The notes under the pieces: model-generated
Told to the model about the DNA's origin: nothing
Database searches by the model: none
Seen by the model: only the letters and a program-made list of their open reading frames with translations
Part shown: positions 51,314 through 60,891 of the stretch, one piece after another
How positions within the stretch are numbered: the stretch's first letter is position 1
Layout of the letters: each line of letters opens with the position of its first letter
Assembly (NCBI RefSeq): GCF_026626705.1
Contig: NZ_JAPNKC010000001.1
Coordinates: forward strand, 3,100,001-3,164,000
DNA: 64,000 bases
Origin: Pyxidicoccus sp. MSG2
GTDB lineage: Bacteria > Myxococcota > Myxococcia > Myxococcales > Myxococcaceae
Direction of reading: 5' to 3'
Position numbers and translations under genes: made by a program

Positions 51314-53149
51314 CTACTCCACCGTCACGCTCTTGGCGAGGTTGCGGGGCTGGTCCACGTCATTCCCGCGCATCTCCGCCACGTGGTAGGCGAGCAACTG
51401 CAGGGGAATGGTGGCCACCACCGGCGCCAGCAGCGCGCAGGCGGGAGGAATCCGGATGACGTGGTCGGCCAGGCCGCCGACATGCGCGTCGTCCTCGTCG
51501 ATGACGGCGATGACCTTGCCGCCGCGCGCGCGGACCTCCTCGATGTTGCCGATGATCTTCTCGTAGGCGACGTGCGGCTGCTTCGGCGCAATCACCACCA
51601 CCGGCATCTTCTCGTCGATGAGGGCGATGGGGCCGTGCTTCATCTCACCGCCCGCGTAGCCCTCCGCGTGGATGTACGAGATTTCCTTCAGCTTGAGCGC
51701 GCCCTCCAGCGCCACCGGGTGCATGGGGCCGCGGCCGAGGAAGAGGAAGTCCTGCGCGTTCATGAACTCACGCGCGACGCGCTTCACCTGCGCCTCGCAC
51801 TTGAGGACGTCCTCAATCATCTTCGGAATCTGCGTCAGGTGCGTCAGGTGCTCCTGCGCCGCCTGCACCGTGAGGGTGCCACGCATCCGGCCCAGCTTCA
51901 CCGCCAGCAGGTACAGGGCGACGAGCTGCGTGGTGAACGCCTTGGTGGACGCCACGCCAATCTCCGGGCCCGCGTTGGTGAGCACGGAGAACTCGGCCTC
52001 GCGCGTCATCGCGCTGCCAATGACGTTGCAGATGGACATCGCCGTGGCGCCGCGGGACTTGGCCTCCTTGAAGGCCGCCAGCGTGTCCGCCGTCTCACCG
52101 GACTGGCTGATGGCGATGGCCAGGTGCGAGCTGTCCACGATGGGGTCGCGGTAGCGGAACTCGCTGGCCAGCTCCACCTCGACGGGCAGGCGCGCCAGCG
52201 ACTCAATCATGTGCTTGCCGGCGATGCCGGAGTGCCACGACGTGCCGCAGGCCAGGATGGTGATCTTGGTCAGCGAGCGGACCTTCTCCGCGGAGAGGTT
52301 CCAACCCTCGAAGTGGACGTCGCCCTCGCTCAGGAGCATCCGGCCGCGCAGCGTGTCGCCGACGGCGCGAGGCTGCTCCCAGATTTCCTTGTGCATGAAG
52401 TGCTTGTGGCCGCCCTTCTCCGCCATCATCGGCGTCCAGTCGATGCGGCGCGTGGGCCGGTTCACCAACTGGCCCTGGCGGTTGAAGATGTCGACCTTCG
52501 CGGCGCTGACGACGGCGAGGTCTCCCTCCTCCATGTAGACGATGTCGCGCGTGTGCTCGAGCACCGCCGGCACGTCGCTGGCGATGAAGTTCTGCCCCTC
52601 GCCGAGGCCCAGCACCATGGGCGACGCGTTCTTGGTGCAGACGATGCGGTTCGGGTCCTTCGCCGACACCACCGCCAGCGCGTAGGTGCCCTTCACGTGC
52701 TCGATGGCCGCGCGCACCGCGTCCGGCAGCTCCAGGCCGCGCTCCAGCTCCTCGGAGATGAGGTGGGCGAAGACCTCGGTGTCCGTCTCGGAGGAGAAGG
52801 CGTGCCCGCGGCCGCGCAGCGCCTCCTTCAGCGACAGGTGGTTCTCGATGATGCCGTTGTGCACCACCGCCACGTTCTTGTACGTGTGCGGGTGGGCATT
52901 CTCGTCGGACGGACGCCCGTGCGTGGCCCACCGCGTGTGGCCGATGCCGATGGTGCCCTGCGGCTGGTCCGCCACCACCCGGCTCTCGAGGTTGCGCAGC
53001 TTGCCCGTGGCGCGCACCACGTTGAGCTGGTTGCGACTCACCACCGCCACGCCCGCCGAGTCATACCCCCGGTACTCGAGCTTCTTCAGCCCGGACACGA
53101 GGATGGGAGCAGATTCCTTGTCACCGACGTAACCAACAATCCCGCACAT
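51314..53149 (-). CDS. glmS: Glucosamine-6-phosphate synthase (isomerising glutamine-fructose-6-phosphate aminotransferase)
   Basis: A 611-residue enzyme making glucosamine-6-phosphate from fructose-6-phosphate and glutamine, the first step towards UDP-GlcNAc. The N-terminal glutaminase starts MCGIVGYVG with the nucleophile Cys2 and has HTRWATHGRPSDENAHPH and HNGIIENHLSLK. Two SIS domains follow (ACGTSWHSGIAGKHM; SQSGETADTLAAFKEAKSRG; the C-terminal DQPRNLAKSVTVE with the catalytic Lys). It lies 105 bp downstream of glmU on the same strand and is probably co-transcribed. A stem at 53212-53235 lies in the gap. No glmS ribozyme core is visible. Confidence 0.98.
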   Translation of the reverse strand: MCGIVGYVGDKESAPILVSGLKKLEYRGYDSAGVAVVSRNQLNVVRATGKLRNLESRVVADQPQGTIGIGHTRWATHGRPSDENAHPHTYKNVAVVHNGIIENHLSLKEALRGRGHAFSSETDTEVFAHLISEELERGLELPDAVRAAIEHVKGTYALAVVSAKDPNRIVCTKNASPMVLGLGEGQNFIASDVPAVLEHTRDIVYMEEGDLAVVSAAKVDIFNRQGQLVNRPTRRIDWTPMMAEKGGHKHFMHKEIWEQPRAVGDTLRGRMLLSEGDVHFEGWNLSAEKVRSLTKITILACGTSWHSGIAGKHMIESLARLPVEVELASEFRYRDPIVDSSHLAIAISQSGETADTLAAFKEAKSRGATAMSICNVIGSAMTREAEFSVLTNAGPEIGVASTKAFTTQLVALYLLAVKLGRMRGTLTVQAAQEHLTHLTQIPKMIEDVLKCEAQVKRVAREFMNAQDFLFLGRGPMHPVALEGALKLKEISYIHAEGYAGGEMKHGPIALIDEKMPVVVIAPKQPHVAYEKIIGNIEEVRARGGKVIAVIDEDDAHVGGLADHVIRIPPACALLAPVVATIPLQLLAYHVAEMRGNDVDQPRNLAKSVTVE

Positions 53150-53211
53150 ATCGACCTCTCTCTCACGCCCACGCCCGCCAGAGCAATCCGGGGCATTCCC
53201 CTACAACCCGT

Positions 53212-53235
53212 GTGGGCAGTTCTCTGGCTGCCCAC
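53212..53235. repeat. 8-bp stem in the glmU-glmS gap
   Basis: GTGGGCAG (53212-53219) is exactly complementary to CTGCCCAC (53228-53235) with an 8-base loop. It lies about 65 bp before the glmS start, in the intercistronic mRNA. It could be a processing or attenuation stem; there is no T-tract on the glmS-proximal side. Confidence 0.45.
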
Positions 53236-53254
53236 CAAGCAAGAGCCGCGCCGA

Positions 53255-54658
53255 TCAGCCGGCTTGAACCTTTGACGCCTTGCGCGCCTTCTTCGCGGCC
53301 ACCCAGCCCTCCTTGGTGACCTGTGGCGTCCGAGACACAGCGAGGCTTCCAGGCGGCACATTTTTCGTCACCGTGGTGCCCGCGCCGACATACGCGCCGT
53401 CACCGACCTTCACTGGCGCCACCAGCTGCGTGTCGGAGCCGATGAACACCCCGTCACCCAGTTCAGTGACGTGCTTGTTCACCCCGTCATAGTTACAGGT
53501 GATGGTGCCCGCCCCGACGTTGCACCCGGCGCCAATCTTCGCGTCGCCCAGGTACGTCAGGTGGTTGGCCTTGGAACCCTTGCCGATCTGCGCCTTCTTC
53601 GTTTCCACGAAGTTGCCCAGATGCACATCCTCGGCCAACTCCGTTCCGGGGCGCAGGCGGGCGAACGGGCCAATGACGTTCCGCTCGCCGACCTTCGCCT
53701 CCTCCAGCACGGAGTAGGGCTTGATGACGGTGCCGTCCGCCACGGTGGAGGCGGTGATGACGCTGCCCTGCCCAATAGTGACGCCCTTGCCGATGATGGT
53801 CCCCGAGGAGAGCGTCACGCAGGGGCCCACCTCGGTGTCCGCGCCGATGATGACGCCTTCCTCGATGTAGGCCGTGGCCGGGTCCTGGATGGACACGCCC
53901 GCGCGCATGTGCGCCTCGTTGATGCGCTGCTGGAGCACGCGAGCGCGCGCCGCCAGCTCCACCTTGTCATTCACCCCGGCCGTCTCCGTGGCGTCCGCCT
54001 CCACCGAGCCCACCGGGCCCTGCTTCGCGGCCATCTCCACCAGGTCCGTGAGGTAGTACTCGCCCTGCGCGTTCGCCGGCTTGATTTGCGCCAGCGCCTT
54101 CCAGAGGAAGTCCGCGTCGACGGAGTAGATGCCCGCGTTGCACTCGCGCACCGCGCGCTGCTCCGGGGTGGCGTCCTTGTGCTCGACGATGCGGGCCACC
54201 TTGCCACCCTCGCGGATGACGCGGCCGTAGCCGGTGGGGTCCTCCAGCACGGTGGACACGAGCGCCAGGGCCCCGCCCGCCTTGTCGTGCGCGGCGAGCA
54301 GCGCCTGCAGCGTCTCGCGGCGCAGCAGCGGCACGTCGCCATAGAGGATGAGGATGCGGCCGGAGTACCCCTTCAGGGCCTCCTCCGCCGAGCGCACCGC
54401 GTCCGCGGTGCCACGCTGCTCACGCTGCAGGGCGAAGTGCAGCGGAGCGTCCGGGAAGAAGGCCCGAATCGTCTTCTCCACCGCCTCCGCCTGGTGCCCC
54501 ACCACCGGCACCACGGACGAAGCGCCCAGTTCGAGGGCCCGATTCAGGGGATACGCACAAATGGGTCTGCCGAGGATGGGGTGAAGGACCTTGGCCTTCT
54601 CCGACTTCATCCGCGTGCCCTTACCCGCGCACAGCACCACCGCCGCCAGAGCTGTCAT
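53255..54658 (-). CDS. glmU: Bifunctional UDP-GlcNAc pyrophosphorylase / GlcN-1-P acetyltransferase
   Basis: A 467-residue enzyme. The N-terminal uridyltransferase has [23 protein letters not shown] split at the start, [18 protein letters not shown] and the metal-binding NAGIY. The C-terminal left-handed beta-helix ([52 protein letters not shown]) acetylates glucosamine-1-phosphate. It makes UDP-GlcNAc for peptidoglycan, lipopolysaccharide and spore coat sugars. glmS, which makes its upstream precursor, follows it. The ATG at 54658 gives the standard N-terminus. Confidence 0.98.
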   Translation of the reverse strand: MTALAAVVLCAGKGTRMKSEKAKVLHPILGRPICAYPLNRALELGASSVVPVVGHQAEAVEKTIRAFFPDAPLHFALQREQRGTADAVRSAEEALKGYSGRILILYGDVPLLRRETLQALLAAHDKAGGALALVSTVLEDPTGYGRVIREGGKVARIVEHKDATPEQRAVRECNAGIYSVDADFLWKALAQIKPANAQGEYYLTDLVEMAAKQGPVGSVEADATETAGVNDKVELAARARVLQQRINEAHMRAGVSIQDPATAYIEEGVIIGADTEVGPCVTLSSGTIIGKGVTIGQGSVITASTVADGTVIKPYSVLEEAKVGERNVIGPFARLRPGTELAEDVHLGNFVETKKAQIGKGSKANHLTYLGDAKIGAGCNVGAGTITCNYDGVNKHVTELGDGVFIGSDTQLVAPVKVGDGAYVGAGTTVTKNVPPGSLAVSRTPQVTKEGWVAAKKARKASKVQAG

Positions 54659-54669
54659 GCGGCGGAGAA

Positions 54670-54876
54670 TTAGGGACAGGGAATCGAGTCGTCAACCGCA
54701 CCTGCAGGAGAAGCCTCCCCGGTGTCAACCGGCGGAGGCCGGGCGCTGACCGCCACACTCAGCGAGTTGCTCTGCACGGAAATCCCGAAGCTGGGCTTCA
54801 GGAAGACCGTCACCCCACCCGAGGGCGGTACGGACCCGGGCAGTGTCTTTTTCTCGGGCGCGACTGGCGTGCTCAT
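54670..54876 (-). CDS. Small hypothetical protein upstream of glmU
   Basis: A possible 68-residue protein (start [20 protein letters not shown], then [28 protein letters not shown]) that ends 11 bp before glmU. GGGGAA lies ahead of the ATG. Composition is Pro/Ser/Val-rich with an alternating beta-like middle; no signal peptide, no family. It is either a real small protein or a leader reading frame in the glmU transcript. The longer frame to 54924 is less likely. Confidence 0.45.
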   Translation of the reverse strand: MSTPVAPEKKTLPGSVPPSGGVTVFLKPSFGISVQSNSLSVAVSARPPPVDTGEASPAGAVDDSIPCP

Positions 54877-55129
54877 ACGCGATTCCCCCGATGACGGTTC
54901 AGGATTTCCAAAGGATGCACCCAATCAGGACACAATCCAAGAGGAAAAATTCTACCTCGCTGAAACCCTGGTTCTGGGAAGTCGGTTCGTGCATACCGGG
55001 AGTCCTGTAGTCCGTCAGGCGCTCCGGAGTCCCGACCCTGAAGGGTGGGTTTCTGTCCCCTGGGTAACATCATACCCAGACTGAAGGCCAGGCTGGGACG
55101 TTCACGCGCCGTGTGAGGAGGCTGAACCG

Positions 55130-56932
55130 GTGAAGGACACGAGCTTCAGGAGTGAAGCGGCGCGCCCCGGCGCACGCGTGGCGGTGTCGGCGGCACGGAG
55201 CCTGGCGCTGGCGGTGGTGCTGCTGACGTGCGTGGCGCACGCGGCGCGCCCGTACCGGGGCGGCGCGGTGGCCACGGCCTACCCGCAGGCGAGCGCCGCG
55301 GCGCTGGAGATGCTGGAGAAGGGCGGCAACGCGACGGACGCGGCGGTGGCGGCGGCCTTCGTCGCGGCGGTGGTGGGGCCGTACCACTCGGGCATCGGCG
55401 GCGGCGGCTTCGCGCTGGTGCACGACGGCAAGAGCGGCGAGACGAAGGTGCTCGACTTCCGCGAGGTGGCGCCGAAAGCGGCCACGCGCGACATGTACGT
55501 GAAGGACGGCAAGGTGGTGCCGGGCCTGTCCACGGACGGCCCGCTGGCGGTGGCGGTGCCGGGCGCGGTGGCGGGCTACCTCCAAATCCTGAAGGAGCAC
55601 GGGAAGCTGCCCCCGTCCGTCGTGCTGGCGCCGGCCATTGCCGCCGCGAAGAAGGGCATCTGGGTGACGCCGCGCTACCACTCCATGGGGGCCGGAAGGC
55701 TGGAGTGCCTGCGCAAGGACGCGGAGGCCTCGCGCGTGTTCCTGGTGAAGAACGCGGAGGGCGTGCCGGACATGCCCCCGCTGGGGCACGTCATCAAGCA
55801 GCCGGACCTGGCGCGCACGCTGAGCGGAATCGCCAGGGGCGGCGCGAAGGCGTTCTATTCGGGCACCGTCGCCAAGGCGATTGCGGACACGGTGCAGGCC
55901 GGCGGCGGCGTGCTGACGGTGGAGGACCTGGCCGCGTACAAGACGCGCCCCCGCCAGCCGCTGGAGGGCAGCTACCGCGGCTTCCGCATCCTCACCATGC
56001 CTCCGCCGAGCGCGGGCGGCGTGGCGGTGCTTCAAGTCCTGGGCGCCCTGGAGAAGCTGCGCCCGCAGGGCATGGCCTTCAGGGACCCGGAGGCGCTGCA
56101 CCTCTACGTGGAGGCGGTGCGGCGGGCCTACGTGGACCGGGCGAAGTACCTGGGTGACCCGGACTTCTCGGACGTGCCCACGGCGCGGCTGGTGTCCCCC
56201 GGCCACATCGCGGACATCGCGGGCTCCATCGACGCGAAGAAGGCCACGGCGAGCGCGTCGCTGCTGCCGCCGGTGCCGGGCGCACAGGGCTCCACGCTGA
56301 CGGACAAGCCCGCGGTGCTGACGCCGGAGCCGGAGCGCAAGAACACCACGCACATCTCCGTCATCGACAAGGACGGCAACGCGGTGGCCATGACGACCAC
56401 CGTCAACTACGGCTTCGGCTCGTGCGTGGTGGCCAAGGGCACGGGCGTGCTGCTCAACGACGAGATGGACGACTTCTCGGCGCAGCCCGGCGTGCCCAAC
56501 GCGTACGGCCTCATCACCGGCGAGCCCAACGCGATTCAACCCGGCAAGGTGCCGCAGTCCTCCATGTCCCCCACGCTGGTGTTCTCCAAGGAGGACCCGA
56601 AGAAGGTGATGCTGGCGGTGGGCAGCCCGGGCGGCTCCACCATCCCCACCACCGTCATCCAGGTCATCAGCAACCTGGTGGACAGCGGCATGGACGTGGC
56701 GCGCGCGGTGAACGAGGGCCGCGTGCACCACCAGTACATGCCGGACGAGCTGTGGGTGGACAAGTGGGGCCTGGAGCCGGCGACGCTGTCGGTGCTGGAG
56801 GCCAAGGGCCACAAGGTGCGCCGGGTGGACCAGTGGGGCGACGCGGAGGCGGTGTTCGTGGACCCGAAGACGGGCCTGCGCTACTCCGCGAGCGACCCGC
56901 GCAACGAGGGCGTGGCCCTGGGGCAGGACTGA
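55130..56932 (+). CDS. ggt: Gamma-glutamyltransferase (glutathione hydrolase)
   Basis: A 600-residue periplasmic Ntn-hydrolase that cleaves gamma-glutamyl bonds of glutathione and similar compounds. A signal segment (AARSLALAVVLLTCVAHAA) is followed by GGNATDAAVAAAF and the substrate-binding region. The self-cleavage site is at KNTTHISVIDKDGNAVAMTT, whose Thr becomes the nucleophile of the small subunit. PQSSMSPTLVF and GSPGGSTIPTTV are the usual small-subunit motifs. It starts at GTG 55130 after GAGGAGG. The TatD-like gene follows 4 bp later, so they probably form an operon. Confidence 0.96.
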   Translation: MKDTSFRSEAARPGARVAVSAARSLALAVVLLTCVAHAARPYRGGAVATAYPQASAAALEMLEKGGNATDAAVAAAFVAAVVGPYHSGIGGGGFALVHDGKSGETKVLDFREVAPKAATRDMYVKDGKVVPGLSTDGPLAVAVPGAVAGYLQILKEHGKLPPSVVLAPAIAAAKKGIWVTPRYHSMGAGRLECLRKDAEASRVFLVKNAEGVPDMPPLGHVIKQPDLARTLSGIARGGAKAFYSGTVAKAIADTVQAGGGVLTVEDLAAYKTRPRQPLEGSYRGFRILTMPPPSAGGVAVLQVLGALEKLRPQGMAFRDPEALHLYVEAVRRAYVDRAKYLGDPDFSDVPTARLVSPGHIADIAGSIDAKKATASASLLPPVPGAQGSTLTDKPAVLTPEPERKNTTHISVIDKDGNAVAMTTTVNYGFGSCVVAKGTGVLLNDEMDDFSAQPGVPNAYGLITGEPNAIQPGKVPQSSMSPTLVFSKEDPKKVMLAVGSPGGSTIPTTVIQVISNLVDSGMDVARAVNEGRVHHQYMPDELWVDKWGLEPATLSVLEAKGHKVRRVDQWGDAEAVFVDPKTGLRYSASDPRNEGVALGQD

Positions 56933-56936
56933 AGCC

Positions 56937-57719
56937 TTGCCAGAGCCCGTTCCCATCTTCGACGCGCACCTGCACCCCGAGGGCCTGACGGACCAGGACC
57001 TGGAGTCGATGCGTTTCTTCGGAGTGGAGCGGGCGCTGGTGGTGGCGCACCACTTCCCGGAGCCCACGTCCAAGGCGCTCTTGCGCCACTTCGACGACCT
57101 GGTGGAGCGCCAGCTCCCCCGGCTGGAGCGCGTGGGCATCCGCGCCTATGCCGCGCTCGGCGTGCACCCGCGCTGCATCCCCCGGCGCGGGCTGTCGGAA
57201 GTCCTCTCCGCCCTGCCCGACTACTTCCAGGGCGGCCGCGTGGTGGCCCTGGGCGAGACGGGGCTGCACGTGGGCGGCGAGGAGGAGGAAGAGGCCTTCC
57301 TGGAGCAGCTCGCGCTGGCCCGGAGCCTCAAGCTGCGCGTGGTGGTGCACACGCCCACCGTGGACAAGGAGCGCCACACGCGGCGCATCCTCACGCTCTT
57401 GCGCCAGTCCGGCGTGCTGGCCTCGCGCGTGCTGGTGGACCACGCCAACGCGCGCACGGTGCGCACCATCCTCGAGGTGGGCCACTGGGCGGGGCTGACG
57501 CTGCACCCGGAAGCGCTCAAGGCCGAGCGCGCGGTGGCGGTGGTGCGGCGGCTGGGCAGCGAGCGGCTGGTGCTCAACTCCGACGCGGGCGACGGCGCGG
57601 GGGACATCCTCGGCCTGGCGCGCCTGGCCAACCTCCTGGCCAAGGCCAACCTCTCCGAGCGCATCGTCCACCGCATCGCCCGCGACAACGCCATCCGCTT
57701 CTTCCAGGTGAGCAGCTGA
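56937..57719 (+). CDS. TatD-like metal-dependent hydrolase
   Basis: A 260-residue TIM-barrel protein with TatD-type metal ligands: IFDAHLHPEG (HxH), ALGVHPRCIP, VALGETGLHV (Glu), VVVHTPT (His), VDHANARTV (His) and LNSDAGDG (Asp). TatD enzymes are DNases or hydrolases; the looser GETGL and shortened loops place this in the wider TatD-like group, so the substrate is open. It starts at TTG 56937, 4 bp after ggt. No signal peptide: cytosolic. Confidence 0.85.
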   Translation: MPEPVPIFDAHLHPEGLTDQDLESMRFFGVERALVVAHHFPEPTSKALLRHFDDLVERQLPRLERVGIRAYAALGVHPRCIPRRGLSEVLSALPDYFQGGRVVALGETGLHVGGEEEEEAFLEQLALARSLKLRVVVHTPTVDKERHTRRILTLLRQSGVLASRVLVDHANARTVRTILEVGHWAGLTLHPEALKAERAVAVVRRLGSERLVLNSDAGDGAGDILGLARLANLLAKANLSERIVHRIARDNAIRFFQVSS

Positions 57720-57898
57720 GCGCCTGCCTCCCTGCTCGCTGCAACTTCTCACAGCCAGAGAGCCGACCCGGGTAGCGGCGGCCCTGCCTGCGGATTTCTT
57801 CGACGAATTGGCGCGCTCGTCGTCATTCCAGGAGGACCTTGCAGCGGAAATACCCCACGCCCCCACCCGTTGCCCCAGCCCCTGTTCAGGGAGGGCAT

Positions 57899-59938
57899 TT
57901 GCGTCTCACGCTCGTCATCATCGTCACCCTCGCGCTCGCGGGGTGCGCCGCTCGCCCCTCCTCCCTCAAGCCCGCCCCGCCCATTGGAGCCGCGCGGCTG
58001 GAGCCCGACGCGGGGCGCCATCTCGCCACCACCCCCGAGCGCTTCCTCGCGGCCTGCGCGGAGGACATCCAGCGGGCCCGGGCCCACGTGGAGGCGCTGT
58101 TGGCCCTGCGCCCGCCGCGGGACACGGTGGAGGCCCTCACCTCCTACGACGACGCCATCGCCCTGCTGGACGACGCCGTGGCGCGCTCCGGAATCGCCGC
58201 CAACGCCCACCCGGACGCCACCTTCCGGGAGGCGGGCCGCACGTGCGAGCAGGAGGTGGAGGCGGCGCGCACGGACCTCTCGCTGGACCACCGCCTGTAC
58301 GAGGCGCTGGCGGCGCTGGAGCTGGACGGGCAGGACGCGGCCACGCGGCGCTGGGTGGCGCGGGTGCTGCGCGACTTCCGGCGCGCCGGCGTGGACCGGG
58401 ACGCGGCCACGCGCCAGAAGCTGCGGGAGCTGCACGAGCAGCTCACCTGGCTGGGCCAGGAGTTCGGCCGCCACATCCTGGAGGACGTACGGCACGTGGA
58501 CGTGGCGCCCCAGGCGCTGGAGGGGCTGCCCGAGGACTTCGTGCGCGCACACCCGCCCGGAGCGGATGGCCGCGTGCGCATCACCACCGAGACGCCGGAC
58601 TACCTGCCCTTCATGGCGTACGCACGCGGCGACGCGGCCCGCGAGGCGCTCTGGCGCGTCAACCGGCTGCGCGGCCACCCGGAAAACCTCGAGACGCTGT
58701 CGCGCCTGCTCGAGACGCGCCACGCGCTGGCCACGCTTTTGGGCTACCCCAACTGGGCCGCCTATGCCTCCGAGGACAAGATGGTGCGCGGGCCCCAGGC
58801 CGCCGCGGACTTCATCGAGCGGCTGTCCACCGCCGCCGAAGCGCGCGCGCGCGACGACTACGCCGCGCTGCTCGCGCGCAAGCGGAAGGACACGCCGGGC
58901 GCCACCGGGGTGGAGCCCTGGGAGCAGGCCTTCCTTGAGGACCGCGTGCGCGACGAGCAGTACCACTACGACTCGCGAGAGGTGCGCTCGTACTTCGAAT
59001 ACACCCGGGTGAAGCAGGGCCTGCTGGACATCACCGCGCGCCTCTTCGGGCTCACCTACCGCCGCGTGCCGGACGCGCCCGTGTGGCACCCGGACGTGGA
59101 GGTCTGGGACGTCTACGAGGGCGGCACGCGGCTGGGTCGCTTCTACCTGGACATGCACTCGCGCCCGGACAAGTACACGCACTCGGCGCAGTGGGACCTG
59201 GCCACCGGCCGCGCCGGGAAGACGCTCCCGGAGGGCGTGCTGACGTGCAACTTCCCCCGGCCCGGCGCCCACCCCGCCCTGCTCCAGCACAGCGAGGTGC
59301 GCGCCTTCTTCCACGAGTTCGGCCACCTGCTGCACCACATCCTCGGCGGCCGCACGCGCTGGGCCGGCCTGTCCGGCTCCCGCACCGAGCGCGACTTCGT
59401 GGAGGCCCCCGCCCAGGTGCTGGAGGAGTGGGCCTGGCGCCCCGAGTCCCTCCAGCGCTTCGCCCGGCACGTCGTCACCGGCGAGCCGCTGCCCGCGGAC
59501 ACCATCGCCCGGATGCGGCGCGCGGATGCCTTCGGCAAGGGACTGTGGCTGCGCCAGCAGCTCTTCTACGCCGCCGTCAGCCTCCAGCTGCACACGGCCG
59601 ACCCGGCGAACCTGGACACCACCACGCAGGTGAAGGCGCTGCAGGAGCGCTACCTGCCCTTCCGCACCGCGAGCGACGCCTACGTCCACCTCTCCTTCAC
59701 CCAGCTCGACGGCTACTACTCCTCCGCCTACTACGCCTACCTCTGGTCGCTCGTCATCGCGCGGGACTTGCTCACGCCCTTCCAGCAGCACGGGCTGATG
59801 GACCCCGCCACCGCGCGGCGCTACCGGGACGCCGTGCTGGGGCCGGGCGGCTCCAAGGACGCGGCCGACCTGGTGAGGGACTTCCTCGGCCGCGACTACG
59901 GCTTCAGCGCCTACACCCGCTGGCTGGACGGCGCCTGA
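57899..59938 (+). CDS. M3-family metallopeptidase lipoprotein (thimet oligopeptidase-like)
   Basis: A 679-residue zinc peptidase cutting short peptides. The catalytic FFHEFGHLLHH (His at about 472) with the downstream DFVEAPAQVLEEW Glu is diagnostic of family M3, as is the C-terminal YYSSAYYAYLWS. Start: TTG at 57899 after AGGGAGG gives a clean lipoprotein signal (RLTLVIIVTLALAGC). A second TTG at 57839 after AGGAGGA would add 20 Pro-rich residues whose third codon positions lack the usual G/C bias, so the shorter form is preferred. M3 peptidases are usually cytosolic; membrane-attached lipoprotein forms are less common. A hairpin at 59967-59996 follows. Confidence 0.92.
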   Translation: MRLTLVIIVTLALAGCAARPSSLKPAPPIGAARLEPDAGRHLATTPERFLAACAEDIQRARAHVEALLALRPPRDTVEALTSYDDAIALLDDAVARSGIAANAHPDATFREAGRTCEQEVEAARTDLSLDHRLYEALAALELDGQDAATRRWVARVLRDFRRAGVDRDAATRQKLRELHEQLTWLGQEFGRHILEDVRHVDVAPQALEGLPEDFVRAHPPGADGRVRITTETPDYLPFMAYARGDAAREALWRVNRLRGHPENLETLSRLLETRHALATLLGYPNWAAYASEDKMVRGPQAAADFIERLSTAAEARARDDYAALLARKRKDTPGATGVEPWEQAFLEDRVRDEQYHYDSREVRSYFEYTRVKQGLLDITARLFGLTYRRVPDAPVWHPDVEVWDVYEGGTRLGRFYLDMHSRPDKYTHSAQWDLATGRAGKTLPEGVLTCNFPRPGAHPALLQHSEVRAFFHEFGHLLHHILGGRTRWAGLSGSRTERDFVEAPAQVLEEWAWRPESLQRFARHVVTGEPLPADTIARMRRADAFGKGLWLRQQLFYAAVSLQLHTADPANLDTTTQVKALQERYLPFRTASDAYVHLSFTQLDGYYSSAYYAYLWSLVIARDLLTPFQQHGLMDPATARRYRDAVLGPGGSKDAADLVRDFLGRDYGFSAYTRWLDGA

Positions 59939-59966
59939 CGCTCCACGCCAGAGGCTGTAAAAGCAC

Positions 59967-59996
59967 GGGGCCCCGCGATGTGAATCGCGAGGCCCC
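59967..59996. terminator. Bidirectional terminator-like hairpin
   Basis: GGGGCC (59967-59972) pairs with GGCCCC (59991-59996); after one C-A mismatch, CGCGAT (59974-59979) pairs with ATCGCG (59984-59989), leaving a GTGA loop. It lies between the convergent M3 peptidase and the small minus-strand gene. Confidence 0.7.
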
Positions 59997-60049
59997 ATGT
60001 GTTGTGAATCGGTCAATCCCCGTCAGCTCCGCCAACGCGGAGTGAGGAG

Positions 60050-60328
60050 TCAGTGCACCGCGGGTGCGAGCGTGGACGTCTCCGGCTGCAGGGTGATGGC
60101 CTGCGCGTCGGGATCCAACCGCACCTGCACGGGCACGCCCTGGAACCGGTACTGGGCCAGGGAATCCGCCGCGCCGTCGAGCAGAAGCTGGTAGCGCTCC
60201 TCCAGCTCCACCGCGATCAGCATCATCGTCTCGCCCGCGTCCTCGACGCCCGGGCGGTACACCTGGCACCGCTGGAACCGCGCCCAGCGACCGTTCTGCA
60301 TCTTCACCAGCTCGCCGTCGTAAGCCAT
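60050..60328 (-). CDS. Small hypothetical protein
   Basis: A 92-residue protein, MAYDGELVKMQNGRWARFQR onwards, with a clear GAGGAG site before the ATG at 60328. It is predicted to be mixed beta/alpha and soluble (ETMMLIAVELEERYQLLLDG; FQGVPVQVRLDPDAQAITLQ). The pattern suggests a small domain that handles a numeric or structural role, but I recognise no family. The codon bias is that of a normal gene. Its promoter must lie in the AT-richer gap at 60329-60649. Confidence 0.72.
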   Translation of the reverse strand: MAYDGELVKMQNGRWARFQRCQVYRPGVEDAGETMMLIAVELEERYQLLLDGAADSLAQYRFQGVPVQVRLDPDAQAITLQPETSTLAPAVH

Positions 60329-60649
60329 GCGCAGCTCCTCTGCTGTAAATCCGACGGTTGGCAATGTAGGGATGAATTAACTTCGTGTCACCCCCCCTCT
60401 TGAAAATTCGTCAATCGCCTCGAAATCCAGTCGCTTACACGACGCTTCCAGGGGTAGCGGGCCCCTGTCCCAGCGACGACTGCCCAAAAGTGTAAATTTT
60501 CGGGCTTGTCAATCCAGTCAAGCAGCCTCGCGGGTGGGCTGGGCGATCATCCCCTCGGGGAGGCGGGAGAGCGCCTCGGCCAGGGGGGAGGTTGGCGGGC
60601 GCGGGGAGGGCGGTGGCATGTGGCCGGCGCGTCCCTTAAATTGGCCGGG
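60329..60649. other. 321-bp divergent intergenic region, partly AT-rich
   Basis: The first 190 bp are much richer in A and T than the surroundings (for example around 60370-60440 and 60485-60520), which suggests promoters. TTGACA occurs on the minus strand near 60511-60516 and TTGACG near 60408-60413, but I find no -10 partner at proper spacing for either. No RNA gene or small ORF is convincing. Confidence 0.4.
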
Positions 60650-60880
60650 ATGAAGTTGCCCGGGCTGTTCCGCAAAGAGCGCACCACCATCCAGGCCGCG
60701 GACGCGCAGGACCACGCGGAGCGGTTGCTCGCCGAGTCCCTGCGCGTGCTCGGCCAGGTGTGCGCCAAGGTCGCGGACGCCATCGAGTCCCAGCGGCTGG
60801 CCCGCCAGGGTTATTCGCACAACACCTACCTGAGGCGGACGGACGGCGAGGCAGGGGACGGCGGCGCGAAGAAGGAGTAG
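60650..60880 (+). CDS. Small hypothetical helical protein
   Basis: A 76-residue charged protein (MKLPGLFRKERTTIQAADAQ, then a helix AERLLAESLRVLGQVCAKVADAIESQRLARQ). No signal peptide or membrane helix; the basic N-terminus and long amphipathic helix suggest a binding protein. The ATG at 60650 is chosen because the coding bias weakens upstream. It ends 11 bp before the amidohydrolase GTG on the same strand, so the two may be co-transcribed. No family recognised. Confidence 0.6.
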   Translation: MKLPGLFRKERTTIQAADAQDHAERLLAESLRVLGQVCAKVADAIESQRLARQGYSHNTYLRRTDGEAGDGGAKKE

Positions 60881-60891
60881 GCCTTCCTTCC

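Noticed and set aside
51159-51389. A small plus-strand open frame over the right repeat and terminator
   Set aside because: It reads the kinase-end remnant in the wrong frame and runs into the glmS gene; it has no ribosome site and no plausible protein.
53150-53254. A glmS ribozyme or riboswitch ahead of glmS
   Set aside because: The gap is only 105 bp and shows a single 8-bp stem, with none of the conserved core expected of the ribozyme found mainly in Gram-positive bacteria.
60405-60520. Promoters built on TTGACA/TTGACG in the AT-rich gap
   Set aside because: No acceptable -10 hexamer lies 16-18 bp away on the same strand, so the match to the -35 box alone is not enough.
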